The notes under the pieces are model-generated. The model searched no databases, was not told where the DNA came from, and saw only the letters and a program-made list of their open reading frames with translations. A DNA stretch of 64,000 nt, from positions 6,072,689 to 6,136,688 of the forward strand of contig BTRK01000002.1 of assembly GCA_036245805.1 (NCBI GenBank). The letters are read 5' to 3'. Source of the stretch: Pristionchus mayeri (taxonomy: Eukaryota; Nematoda; Chromadorea; Rhabditida; Neodiplogasteridae). A program made the position numbers and the translations under genes. Positions 20,308 through 32,000 of this stretch are shown here, piece by piece (positions within the stretch are counted from its first letter, which is position 1; every line of letters starts with the position of its first letter).

Positions 20308-22266
20308 TATATTAGGGTAAAATATCATTAAAATTGCTCACCCCGTGGTCGTACATGGAGCGGAGGCCCTGGAAGTGCGAGTTGTTCAGCAGATTGTGAT
20401 GGGTGAGCGTCGCCCCCTTCGGGTAGCCTGTCGTGCCCTGCATTAAAAGAAATAATAATTTCGCGATGAGAATAAATTTGCACACAGATGTGCTTTGCAC
20501 ACAGAAGTAGTATCGGTGACTTCACATATTACAGCGTATAGTAAACCAGGATAAAGCTCAAGATATATAAATTCATATTATAGTTAATAGAGATCAAATA
20601 TAACTCCACTCACACTCGTGTACTGTATGTTGACGGGGTCGTCGACGTGAATCCTCTCCTCGATCGACTTCAGTCAATTCTCCGACGTCGAGCCAACGCC
20701 CATCATCAAATCCTCGCATCTAGAAAGTGGTTTGTTGTTTGTAGTTTGATCTCTGATCTCTAATCTCCTCACTTCCAAGCTCCCTTTACGTTGTCGTGCT
20801 CGCCGAACATCACGATGTGCTCGAGATCGGGAAGGTTCCTGCACTTTTAAAAGTTAATTTTTGAACTTTGTAGTTTGAAGTTTGATCTCTAGCCGCGCCG
20901 ACCTGCACTTGACGTGGCCACTGCCCGGCTTGGCCGAGGAGAGATTGGGAATGATCTGGAATGTACTTGTTGTTTGATTTCCGATCTGTGGCCTTACATC
21001 CTTGAGCGTACGGTAGTAGTTGCTCTTCTTGTGGGAGCGCGGCGTGATCAGACAACGAACGGACACCTAAAATTGTTACATAATTTTTTTAAATTTAAAA
21101 AATAAACAAGCACCTTCTCAAGGGCGAAACGAAGTTCCTCCGACTGGTACGAGGGATTGATGTTGACCTGCGATGGAGGAGGTTACATCGCTAACGAATG
21201 CTGTAGAACAGGAACCGTCCCCTATCGTAACATGTGGCGAGACCCACGGGTTACGGTAGCATACTGTACTCACTCCAAGATCTGGAATCTCACCTGGACG
21301 AATCCTCCAATGGCCGTCGCCATCTGGCACGTCACCCACTCGTAGTGGTTTGGGCCCCAGATGCCCACGCGGTCTCCTGTAGAATGATCTTTGATCTCTG
21401 TGAACGTTATAGTTTGTAGCTCAATGCTCTGTTTAACTCGTCGCATTGTGGTTTCTCATAGTACCCTTTTTTCAGTTGTTTCTTCCAAGGGCCAGCAATA
21501 AGTGAACTTCGGAGATAGTGTGATGTAACGTAATCTCCCTTCCATCGCTCGAGCAGGGCGCACGCGAGGCGGCGCGCGTCACCGTACGCCTCCGCGTATG
21601 ACTTGCGCACGTTCTGCAATACTTTTCCGATTACTTCACATCTTCCGCACGCGATAAGAGTGTAGAGAGTCGTCCATCGAAGAACGAAATACTTCGACTG
21701 CAAGTATGAGATCTGCACAAATGAAAGGCCCACGGATACGATGGAATTGAATTACCCAGAGTACTGTAACAGTGGTACAGTACCCAACAAGGTCGAAACC
21801 CTGATCTCACCCTGATCCCGTCGCGTGTGCGCACGTGGGCTCAGAATAAATCCCCTGAACAAGAAAAGTATAATTAGAGCGGGCCTCGGGCGGGAAAATT
21901 GGCCACCGTTTCAGCAATTGATAGTTATGAAAATCGTTGCGAGAGTTAGTCATGCATAAAGTTATAAATCACATTGTGATAAATCTCTTGCCTGAGTATC
22001 GCCTATATAACCACCTACGCAGTCACACCACTTATCGCGAACTATTCTAGTAAATGGTGTGCTAGTAACTTTGCAGAAATTATACGTTTTTTCCCGCAAA
22101 AACTTTTGAACGGTCCAAGCTGTCCAGACTTTTTGTACTAGGCTGAGCCCACATGGTACGAGGGAGTATGCAAAAGTGAGAGAGCGCGGGATTACGCTGA
22201 TCATTTCCGGCTTTCCCTTGAGGCTATTATTGATTTTTAGCATTTTTGTATATTCTTTCTCAACTA

Positions 22267-23522
22267 TTAGGTTGGTCGATAATGAATGCAAGATTTTTTT
22301 GTTCATAACATTTTTATTTATAATTCAACAACACACAACAATCAATCAACAATATAATCACCATTGTACTGCACAACATTGGTCCACCTATTGGGCAGGT
22401 CATTGATGCCGTTCTCCCAGAAGAACGATGGCTGGGACTCGAAGAAGTTGGCGACATCGGTTTTCAGGTGGTCAAAGTCCGCGAAGGTTTTGTTGCGTAG
22501 GAACAACTTGAGGGCCCGGAACAAGTGGTAGTCAGAGGGTGCCAAGTCAGGAGAATATGGCGGGTGGGGTACGGTTTCCCAGTTCAGTTCGGCAAGCTTG
22601 GACTGAGTTAACTTTGCTGTATGAGGTCGAGCGTTGTCATGAAGCAGGTATACTGTAGTTCGTCTCCGACGCTTCTGTTTCATCGCAGCGGCCAGATTGT
22701 CCAGTTGAGTACTGTAGAGGATAGAACTGACTGTTTTCCCTTGAGTGAGCAGGTCATAGTACAGCATCCCTTGCGCATCCCAGAAGCAGCACAGAAGAAT
22801 CTTCTTTGGATGGGGGTCGGCTTTGGGTTGCGTTGGCGGCTCTTCTCCTCGGGGGATCCAGACAGCGTGACGGGTACTGTTATCGTAGAGGATCCAACTT
22901 TCATCTCCAGTCACGAGGTCTTCTAGAAGCTCCTTCCTGTGGGGGCGAAGGAGGAGAGATTGGCAGATGCTTGTACGGGTCATCCTCTGGCCATCGGTGA
23001 GTTGGTGGGGCACCCATCTGGATAGAACTTTGTGGTAGCCAAGCGTTTTGAGGTGGTTGACAACAGTACTATGGACGCACCCAAGTGTGGTCGCCAGTTC
23101 ACGGGTGCTTGATTCCGGCTTCTCCCTTATGGCACGGAGTAATTCAGAATCATCGGTGGTGATTGGGGGACCAGTGGAGTGTCCGCTTTCGAGATTCGTC
23201 TCTCCTTCCTCAAAGCGATTGAACCATCGGTGTACTGTGCTGTAGGTAGTCACATCCTTCTTGAATGCTCCGTTGATGTTAGCAGTGGTCTTGCTCGCGT
23301 TGGCTCCGCGCAGCCATTCGTAATAGTGCAAGACGTGAAGTTGGTCTTCGGTAATGTCGGTCATAGTTTATTCTACCTTGAAGCGGCCGCTTTTATATAT
23401 CTTTAGGGGAGTACCTCCGAGAACACTCTAGAACATTCTAGAGTTGGGAAATTGCCAACCTGCAAAAAAGCGGGAAAATTAAATTTTTTAAAAAATCTTG
23501 TATTCATTATCGACCAACCTAA
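22267..23522 (-). mobile_element. Complete mariner transposon
   Basis: TA target duplication and TIRs of about 30 bp (TTAGGTTGGTCGATAATGAA at the left, reverse complement ending GACCAACCTAA at the right), enclosing an intact transposase. Confidence 0.94.
22342..23364 (-). CDS. Mariner (DD34D) transposase
   Basis: 340 residues with no lesion, the usual mariner length. An N-terminal helix-turn-helix pair (about 5-110) is followed by the family signature WVPHQL (117-122). Catalytic Asp154 (GDESW), Asp243 (LHDNARPH) and Asp278 (APSD) give the DD34D spacing, with YSPDLAPSD conserved. It cuts and pastes the element between TA sites. With intact TIRs it may be an active or very recent insertion. 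Confidence 0.95.
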   Translation of the reverse strand: MTDITEDQLHVLHYYEWLRGANASKTTANINGAFKKDVTTYSTVHRWFNRFEEGETNLESGHSTGPPITTDDSELLRAIREKPESSTRELATTLGCVHSTVVNHLKTLGYHKVLSRWVPHQLTDGQRMTRTSICQSLLLRPHRKELLEDLVTGDESWILYDNSTRHAVWIPRGEEPPTQPKADPHPKKILLCCFWDAQGMLYYDLLTQGKTVSSILYSTQLDNLAAAMKQKRRRRTTVYLLHDNARPHTAKLTQSKLAELNWETVPHPPYSPDLAPSDYHLFRALKLFLRNKTFADFDHLKTDVANFFESQPSFFWENGINDLPNRWTNVVQYNGDYIVD

Positions 23523-24188
23523 TAATTCAGCCATCGGCTATTCAATGGAGGACAAAAATAGGGGGTCAATTTTGTCATTGTTGGGTAACTTTAACGCGTC
23601 TTTCACTATAAAAACATCTCATATAGTTCTCATACAACATTACTCCGAACAAACAATACTTTGCATTATGAAAATACTCTATTTTATTAAAAAGCATTAT
23701 AAAAAATAAACCGACCGTTTCTCTACAGTTGATCATAGGAGCTATGGAGGCCCCACAAATTAATGCTTGAGAATAAAAGTATTTTAACAGACTTCAGCGA
23801 CTGTTGAAGCACGTTTTACGAACATACATTTGAATAAGTAATTTATTCATTTTTCCAACTCTAATTTGAAAGCAAGAAATAATGCTCTACATGGTGTATT
23901 ATGAATCGCTTATTTGAGAAAAACATTGAATACCTATGAGTAAAAACAAATCTACGATACAATTGTACTGCATTTCCTAACAAATGAAATATATTGACGG
24001 AACAATCACTGATCTACATATCTAAAATTTACTCTGAAAATACGGGGAAAACTATGGTCCTCTTCCTCGGCCTGTCATACTACACCCTCTATCAACCACA
24101 TGGTAAGAAATGGGCATTATGAAATGGAATGGTGAAGAGTCAGATATATGAAATGGAAAGACTACGGGATGTGGTCGTTGTCACTCCA

Positions 24189-24295
24189 TTACAGCTGGCA
24201 GAAGAAGTGACCAGGCTGCTCCGGGTTGCTATGCGTTCCGTCGAGCTCCTGGACGACTTTCTCGATGGTGGGCAGCTCCTCGCACTTCTGAAAGC
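24189..24295 (-). CDS. Candidate last exon, unidentified
   Basis: After a TTTCAG acceptor the minus strand encodes KCEELPTIEKVVQELDG followed by about 15 more residues to a TAA (24191-24189). Codon use is GC-rich like the synthetase exons and unlike the surrounding AT-rich DNA. It could be a relic exon of an acyl-CoA synthetase paralogue (LPxIEKVV is seen in that superfamily) or of an unknown gene. Low certainty. Confidence 0.35.
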
Positions 24296-25033
24296 GTCTG
24301 ATAGTTTTTTTAAAAAATTGTTCACAATCATATTTATAAGTTTCGAGCAATAATCTAACTTGTAAAGCTATATTTTACCAAGAATCAGGGGAATATGTCA
24401 GGGGTAATTGCTAACATGGCAACAAATATGAGGTAGCGAATGTTGCACAATTGAATGAAAATACCCTCAGCACGCGCTGGACGATGGGGCAAGCTTCACG
24501 ATAAATCGTGCACACGAAACCTGCCTCAACCGCGAAAAGAACGGAGACGCGTTGGGTGGAGCGAGGCGACGAGAAGCCATTACCTTAGCATGACATGATT
24601 TTTTTCCCGCCACTGCTTCAGAGCGATGGTCCCTTCGAAATCAATATAAAAATAGAAAGTGTGAAATGTCGCAGCCACGAAAATCCCGGCTCCGGCTGTC
24701 TGGAAGCTACCGTAATGCAAAGGAGATTTATCCATTCTTACTGAAATTTCAGGCCCTATTTTAAATTTTTATAAAATGCAGGGACTGTACCGTAGTAAAA
24801 TGTACTCTTTTAAAATTTGTACAGTAATTCAAGGACGTGATCCGTCCAGAGCAAATCACGATTTTTTCGTTTTCCTGGAGTCACTTTGTTCCTGTCGTCA
24901 GTAAAAAATCATGCCGTGCCTTAGAATAAAAATTTACAATTAAAAAAATCAATTACTTTCACAACTCGCAATTCGGAAATATTAGAAGGTATGTAATAAT
25001 AAATTTTAAATTTTTTATAAGCTATTTTAACCT

Positions 25034-25136
25034 TTTCTACATCCAATGACAACGAGCAGGATGGGAGTGTCGAGGTTGTGCAGCATCTTCACCAGTTCAT
25101 CCAGATTCATGTACACCTCTTTGCATTTCTGCTTAT
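25034..25136 (-). CDS. Candidate exon, unidentified
   Basis: Preceded by AACATAAG and followed by a GTTAAA donor-like site. It encodes KCKEVYMNLDELVKMLHNLD and then a hydrophobic strand (TPILLVVIG). It starts like the exon at 24295, so the two may belong to one gene or be duplicated modules. No further exons found. Confidence 0.35.
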
Positions 25137-25363
25137 GTTAAAAATAGTAATTTGAAATATCCAACCCAAATATTTGTCCCATCGATATAACGAGCTCGCT
25201 AAAGTACTAAGCTGTTTTGTGATCGAGCAAAAATGTGCAGAGTTGGTTTTAGGTCAAATGTTAGGTCTTCAATTAGGCTACATGAGCTTCATCTTAGCTT
25301 AGTCAACTTAAACGATAGTATTGCACTTAGTACTACAGAATTAGTAGGGTTATGAACCATTTA

Positions 25364-25588
25364 AAGTTACCGGACGAAGACGAAACCCTGATCTGACCCT
25401 GATCTCGTCGCGTGTACGAGAGAGTATGCAAAAGTGAGAGAGCGCTGATCATATCTGGCTTTCCCTTGAGGCTACTATTGATTTTTAGCATTTTTGTATA
25501 TTCATTCTCAACTAATTCAGCCATCGGCTATTCGATGGAGGACAAAAAATAGGGGGCCAATTTTGTACTTGTCTGGTAACTTTAATAA
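25364..25588. mobile_element. AGTTACCGGACGAGG-type MITE, copy b
   Basis: Ends AAAGTTACCGGACGAAGACGAAA and TTTTGTACTTGTCTGGTAACTTT form TIRs of about 22 bp; the interior includes GAGAGTATGCAAAAGTGAGAGAGCG. Same family as 22130-23610 and 39468-39683. No gene seen between it and 26003. Confidence 0.8.
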
Positions 25589-26002
25589 GAAATCGTACCG
25601 GGCATATTGGTTGTTCGGCCTTAATCCCCATCCATACGCGTCCCTCGGTACTCATTCGAGCATGGGCGTTAAGGAAGACCAAATGCTGAATTGAAGGGTA
25701 GGGCAAAATCTCACTCCGTGTAGAGGTCAAGAACTGTAAAAAAAAATTTATACAACTAGAAATAATTGTATCAAAATTAGATATTTTAGCCACCAAGTAG
25801 GACAATTCTCGGAGTAGCCGATTAAAAAAATATTTCTCTCTCAAATAATAATTTGCTAATTATTGAACAAAGAGTACCGTGCAACTGCAATTGAAGTCCT
25901 TCCGAGAACCCGAGAAACGGCCGAGGCTCATATCCTGATGATAGTTTTATCAAAAAATTATAACTGCAATTAAACTACGTTGCCAATATTAAATTATAGC
26001 TT

Positions 26003-29000
26003 CTACTTGCTTGCGTGCGTTTGGGAAAATATAGTTCTAACCAGCTCAGATTTCGAGGGTGGTTCTTTTGTGTAGAGGTGCACAACGCGGAAGTGCGTCA
26101 ATTTCCCTCGATTCCTCTCTGCCGCCCTCGATTGATGTAGTGCCTTGAGCCGCTCGATAGACTGCAATAATCCATAGAAACTGCTGTCAAAAATGGCCAA
26201 TGAAGTTCAGCACGACTTATCACTTTTTTAATATGTGCACTTACTTGTTAGTTTTTAAAATATCTGCAAATAAATTACAACAACAAAGCCATAATAAATA
26301 TCGAGCAATTCCATCAGCATACAGTGCTCAAAATCGTCATGACGGAGGCGGCGGACAAGATGATAAGGCTAGCGTAGGCGCACAGGATGAGGGGGAATAT
26401 ATCATTGACTGCACTTGATGATCGATCAGAGAGGGCTGAAATGAAATAATTCTGAATATACACTTATAGATAACCGTTATGAGAAACTTTTCTGGTATGC
26501 GTCTCCAAGTGGCGGGCAAGTTTGATAACCACTTGGGAGAACTCTCTCTCTCTCTCTCCTTATTACATGCTCCCTCGTATCGCTGACCAACCAACTCCCA
26601 GGAAAATTCAATGACTGAACTTGAAGTCGGTCAGAGATAGAAGAGAAAGTAGTGACCTACAGGGTGTCCAAAAAGTATTGTTACACGGATATAACCATGT
26701 ATCTTTCTTTAAAAGCAACATAGACAACTCAAACGGGGCACAGTATTTATCAGTGACCATATGAACATAACAATGCACGATCACTCGATCTGGCCTCCAT
26801 TGGCCGCGATGACCTCTCTGAGACGACGAGGGACCGAGTCGATGACGGCCCGCAGGTAAGGGACGTCGATCTTCTCCCATGCCTTGAGAAGGGCTGCCTT
26901 GAGGGAATCGCGGTTCTTGTGGCGAGTAGAGCAGGCCTCCTTCTCCAACACTGACTAAATGCTGAAGTCCAGAGGGTTGAGATCGGGGGAGTTCGAGGGC
27001 CATTCCTCACTCGAGATGAAGTCGGGCAGATGGGCGCGACACCATGCCTGCGTCACTTTTGCCGAGTGTTTACATCAACAATCGATAGCCGGATCGAACG
27101 TACACTGTCACAAAATCAGCCACCAGAACAAGCAGGCTTTCGCAAGAACTATACCACTACAGATCACATATTCACACTCAACGAATTGATCTGTCGCTCC
27201 ACTGAATACGACTTCCCGCTCTATCTCGTCTTTATAGACTTCGCAAAAGCGTTCGATTCTGTGGAGTTTAGTGGCGTGTGGAGTGCCCTTTGTCAACAAG
27301 GTGTTCATTCAAAAATAGTCAATACAGTGAGAGATGTATATGATCGTGCTGAAGTTTTCGTGAAAGTAGGAAGAAGCAAAGTTCCAATCGAAGTGGGCAG
27401 AGGTGTCCGTCAAGGAGACCCCCTATCCGCACACTTATTCAATTGTGTATTGGAGAGTGTCTTCCGTGAACTGGACTGGTCGAATTATGGAATCAGCATA
27501 GATGGAAAGAAAATAAACCACTTACGGTATGCATACGATATTGTTTTAATTTCCCACAACCCAAAAGAAATATCGCGAATGATGGATGAACTAGTGAAGG
27601 AAAGTGCAAAAGTCGGATTAACGATCAATAAGAAGAAAACTGTCGCCATGTCAAATAGAAATCAAACGCCATTGTTCATAGATCAAGATCAATTGATTTC
27701 CGTGAACAGTTTCATTTACCTTGGCTTCCGCTTATCATTCGACAATATTCTTCTGCTAGAAATAAACAGGAGGATCGGAAGCGGTTGGAAAGCGTTTAAC
27801 CGTTTTCACGATTTTCTTACAAACAAATGCGTTGCAATGGGACTAAAAGCAAGAGTCTATCGAATGTGTATTGAACCTGCGCTCTTGTACGGCTGTGAAG
27901 TATGGAGCACTACGAAGAAAATAAGATCAAGGTTGATAGTAGCTCAACGCTCGATGATGAGAAAAATGGCAAACGTAACGAGGATGGACAGAAAAACCAA
28001 TGACTGGCTCTCAAACAAAGTGCCCCTTCAAGATGTTCGAGTAAGAGCAATGCAGAGGAAATGGAAATGGGCGAGAAGGATAGCTTTGTTTAATGATGAA
28101 AGATGGACGCAGCGATTAGCTCAATGGACACCTTGGGACAGAGAAAGACTGATCGGAAGGCCCAAAATGAGGTGGCGAGACGAACTTGTGCGCCACTTGG
28201 GAGTTAACTGGGCCGACAAAAGCAGAAGATACCCCGATAAGTGGAACGATTGCATGATTCAACAGGCCCGTGACCTGATGCTTGAATAAATTTGATTTGA
28301 TTTGATGGATAGTCGTCCTAAATAAATTGTTAATATAGCAATTCCTGTTTGTTTAACCCGAAATCGCTTCGAAAAGAGTTATGTTTAAAATGTGAATATC
28401 AAATGTATTTAAAATATTTATTGCCCACTGATTTTGCTGAAAATTGTCCTCCATCCTTCGTCAAGAAATTGAATTCGAATTCCGTTTTCAGAACGTATTT
28501 CTGATTGTGCATTCGTTCGAGTGGATCAGTTATTGACTGCAATATTTCGCGTTTTTGTGTTTGTACATAATATATAGCTTACAATGTGCGTAATGGAAAA
28601 GATCACATTATTGGATCCAGATTGTGTAATTGGATCCATATCTATGTAATCATCCATTTTCTTTCCATTAGTACCTTCGAACGCAACAGTGCATCCATCC
28701 TCTTGAAGTGTACAGGGTGTCCAAAAAGTATTGTTACACGGATATAACCATGTATCTTTCTTTAAAAGCAACATAGACAACTCAAACGGGGCACAGTATT
28801 TATCAGTGACCATATGAACATAACAATGCACGATCACTCGATCTGGCCTCCATTGGCCGCGATGACCTCTCTGAGACGACGAGGGACCGAGTCGATGACG
28901 GCCCGCAGGTAAGGGACGTCGATCTTCTCCCATGCCTTGAGAAGGGCTGCCTTGAGGGAATCGCGGTTCTTGTGGCGAGTAGAGCAGGCCTCCTTCTCCA

Positions 29001-32000
29001 ACACTGACTAAATGCTGAAGTCCAGAGGGTTGAGATCGGGGGAGTTCGAGGGCCATTCCTCACTCGAGATGAAGTCGGGCAGATGGGCGCGACACCATGC
29101 CTGCGTCACTTTTGCCGAGTGAGCAGGCGCTGAATCCTGTTGAAAGGTCCAGCGAGCCCCTTTGAAGTGGGAGCGGGACCAGGGGAGAAGGGCCTTCTGG
29201 AGAATTGCCCTGGTGTAGTACTCCTTGTTGATCTTGACCCCGGGATCCACGAACACGAGAGGAGTCTTGCCCGTCGAGCACACACCAGCCCAAACCATCA
29301 GTGCCTGGGGGTGGGCAATGCGAGAGATGGTTCTACCTCTGGCGTCAGCTTGCTGAAGAGACTTGGCGATGATCCTGGTGTTCTGACTGTTGTAGACCTC
29401 CTCGACTGAGAACAGCTTCTCGTCAGAGTAAACGGTAGTCAAGTGCTCCCCACGATCGGCCCGCTGAAGGAGCAGCTTGCATCTCTCCAGGCGCTTCTGC
29501 TTGTGGACATCAGTGAGGCCATGGCCCTTTCTCATCTTGTAGGGGTAGGACTTGAGAAGAGAATGAACGATGGCACACACGGATCCTTTGGAGATCTTGA
29601 GATCCTTAGCCATCTTCCTGATGGATCGTTTGGCATTGCGATTCACTCTCTTCTCCACGATTCTCCTGTTCTTCTGAGTGAGAGCGGTCTTGGGTCTTCC
29701 TGATCTTGGACGGTCCTTCGCAGTGCCCAACTGCTTGAAACGGGAGATGGTGCGATAGACTGTCATTCGGGAAATACGAAGCTTCCTCCTGATGGAATCT
29801 GGGGGGTCGCCGAGGGTCCAAAGGTTGATAATAGTTTGACGATAGCGATTTGGACGAACCATGACTATGGGAAACTAATTAGTAGGTTCTCTCAACGCAC
29901 CGAAGGGTGGGCTCAAACGTGTTATTACAGGTTTTGACAACTCGACCTACATGTTAAAAAAATTCGCGTTTCAAAAGTGTAACAATACTTTTTGGACACC
30001 CTGTATTACGTAGTGACCAAACTTGGTCGCCACAAGCGAGTTTACACTTTGTTCTCATCAAAATGATTTAGAATTTTTTTCAGAAAACATGATTTATGAC
30101 CTTGAGGCTCGGAGAACAAGAGCACGATAGAATCGAAAATATGTAAGTCGAGTGCAGTGTCCACAAAAAATCTGGAAAGATTGAGATATGTTTATTCTCA
30201 TTCTGAATCAATTTTTCAAAGTAGATACGAAATTGTACTGCTTTCCAAACAATAGCCATAAAATATTCACCTGAACATCGATTTTTTCTGAATAATCGAG
30301 AAGATTGCAGTGAGAATGAATAGAGCTATGCCCGAAGTCAAAAGGATGCTCTAAAGTGATTGAAGTTTGATTTTAAAATTTTTAAAACTAAACTCAGACA
30401 AGAATTTACCAAATTAAAGAGATTTAAGAGAGACTATCTGAGTGAGTGAACATATGCTTGGCAAAGTTGGAAAAATGGAATTCACCCTAAATTTGTATAT
30501 GAAGCTGTTCGCGTAAGAATCGAACAAATCGGAGCAGGTTTGGCACAGACCAAAACTATCGATTTTTCGAAACTCTGGTTACTGGGGTTTTCGAGGGTGC
30601 TGAAGACGATGGCCATATTCATTTTGCACATGGAGCCTTCGTTGATGCCAGACGGCGTCACGTCGAAATCGCATTATCGCATGTATCTCTGCATCTGGTA
30701 ATCCCAAAATTAAGTGAGCATGTTTTTAGGAGTAAAATTCAACGGCGATCACGACTATGTAGTCTAAATTTTAAAATGTACGAAAATAAATTTTAAAACT
30801 TTTCTAAAAATTCGGAGAGTCAAAAGCATAAAATGAATTTACCACCGATTTGACCGGATTGATGTGACGATTCCTAATATATTTTTCATTTTCGTGTTAG
30901 ACATGCTCAATTTTTGCAGTGTAATTAAATGTATCTGAAAATGGAGAGATTATCAGAATGAGTGCCAGTGGGCAGGACGAGAGACAATGGGAAGAGGAGA
31001 GAGTGTAGACAGTCAGAGGAGCGAGAGGCAGAGGAGGGCAGAGGTCAGTCGATACGGGCCGAGACACACGAGGTAGATCAAAGGGAGGAGGCAGTTCATC
31101 TCTCAATTTTCAGATACATTTAATTAAACTGCAAAAATTGAGCATGTCCAACATGAAAATGAAAAATATATTAGGAATCGTCACATCAATCCGGTCAAAT
31201 CGGTGGTAAATTCATTTTATGCTTTTGACTCTCCGAATTTTTAGAAAAGTTTTAAAATTTATTTTCGTAAATTTTAAAATTTAGACTACACAGTCGTGAT
31301 CACCGTTGAATTTTACTCCTAAAAACATGTTCACTTAATTTTGGGATTACCAGATGCAGAGATACATGCGATAATGCGATTTCGACGTGACGCCGTCTGG
31401 CATCAACGAAGGCTCCATGTGCAAAATGAATATGGCCATCGTCTTCAGCACCCTCGAAAACCCCCCCCCAGTAACCAGAGTTTCGAAAAATCGATAGTTT
31501 TGGCCTGTGCCAAAAATTGTTCGACTCTTACGCATACGGCTTCATATGAGTAGTACTCAGTGAGCATAGATCGTGCATGGTATATTTAGTGCTCTAGGTG
31601 CCTTACTGAGAAGTACGCGGCATGTTAGTCGAAAAACATCAATTTTCGAAATTTCTCATTTCGCAATCGATCTGAGCGTCATACTTCAAAAAATTCGGAA
31701 TATTCATATGATTATATTTATCTAGTATCATCCTTCTCGGCTCTCAATTCTTTCAGAAAATTCGAAAAATCGATTTTTTTTGTAATTTTTTTTATTATTA
31801 CTCTATCACCGGGGTGGTTTGGGAGCGTTTATATTTTTGATTCTTGTAGTAGTAATTGCCCACTATTTACTGGGAGAAACAAAGGGAAATTAAAAATACA
31901 GTTTTCGCAAAATTCGTGGTGAAGCACTGAAAAGTCGAATAAAGTCAGTTTGTAATAAGGACCTGCCTACCGTAACCCAAAACAAAATTGGAGGGTAGGT

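Larger units (their letters stand above)
14356..21613 (-). pseudogene. ACSF2-like acyl-CoA synthetase, copy A (AMP-binding, decayed)
   Basis: About 18 minus-strand exons can be followed from 21613 to the stop at 14356. Landmarks: KSYAEAYGDARRLAC; GDRVGIWGPNHYEW (21.35 kb); IVMFGEHDNV (20.8 kb); DDPVNIQYTS then GTTGYPKGATLTHHNLLNN, the AMP-binding loop (20.4 kb); LYHCFGSTMG (18.35 kb); LYGTPTMF (18.1 kb); STEMSP (17.0 kb); GTKGELLAR (16.6 kb); GRTKDM (15.9 kb); RGGENIYPTEIEQ (15.7 kb); IGVPDERMGEAV (15.4 kb); and DFPLTATGKVKKYELR in the last exon (14448-14356). Family role: ATP-dependent activation of fatty acids to acyl-CoA, mitochondrial for ACSF2. Lesions: TGA at 20674-20676, a 1-bp deletion near 15704 in the NIYPTEIEQ exon, and a rearranged duplicate of two C-terminal exons at 15011-15130. 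No N-terminal exons were found upstream. A mariner-like element and MITEs occupy its introns. Confidence 0.8.
22130..23610. mobile_element. AGTTACCGGACGAGG-type MITE, copy a, split by a mariner
   Basis: The left part (GAGGGAGTATGCAAAAGTGAGAGAGCG...TTCTCAAC) and right part (ATTCAGCCATCGGCTATTC...GGGTAACTT) together equal the 225-bp repeat at 25364-25588 and 39468-39683. The mariner 22267-23522 is inserted at an internal TA. Between 21614 and this repeat I see no gene. Confidence 0.82.

Noticed and set aside
26608..27003. A 131-codon (and at 28526 a 176-codon) arginine/proline-rich minus-strand frame
   Set aside because: Shifted frame over the maT transposase C-terminal region; the true frame there is the continuation after the TAG.
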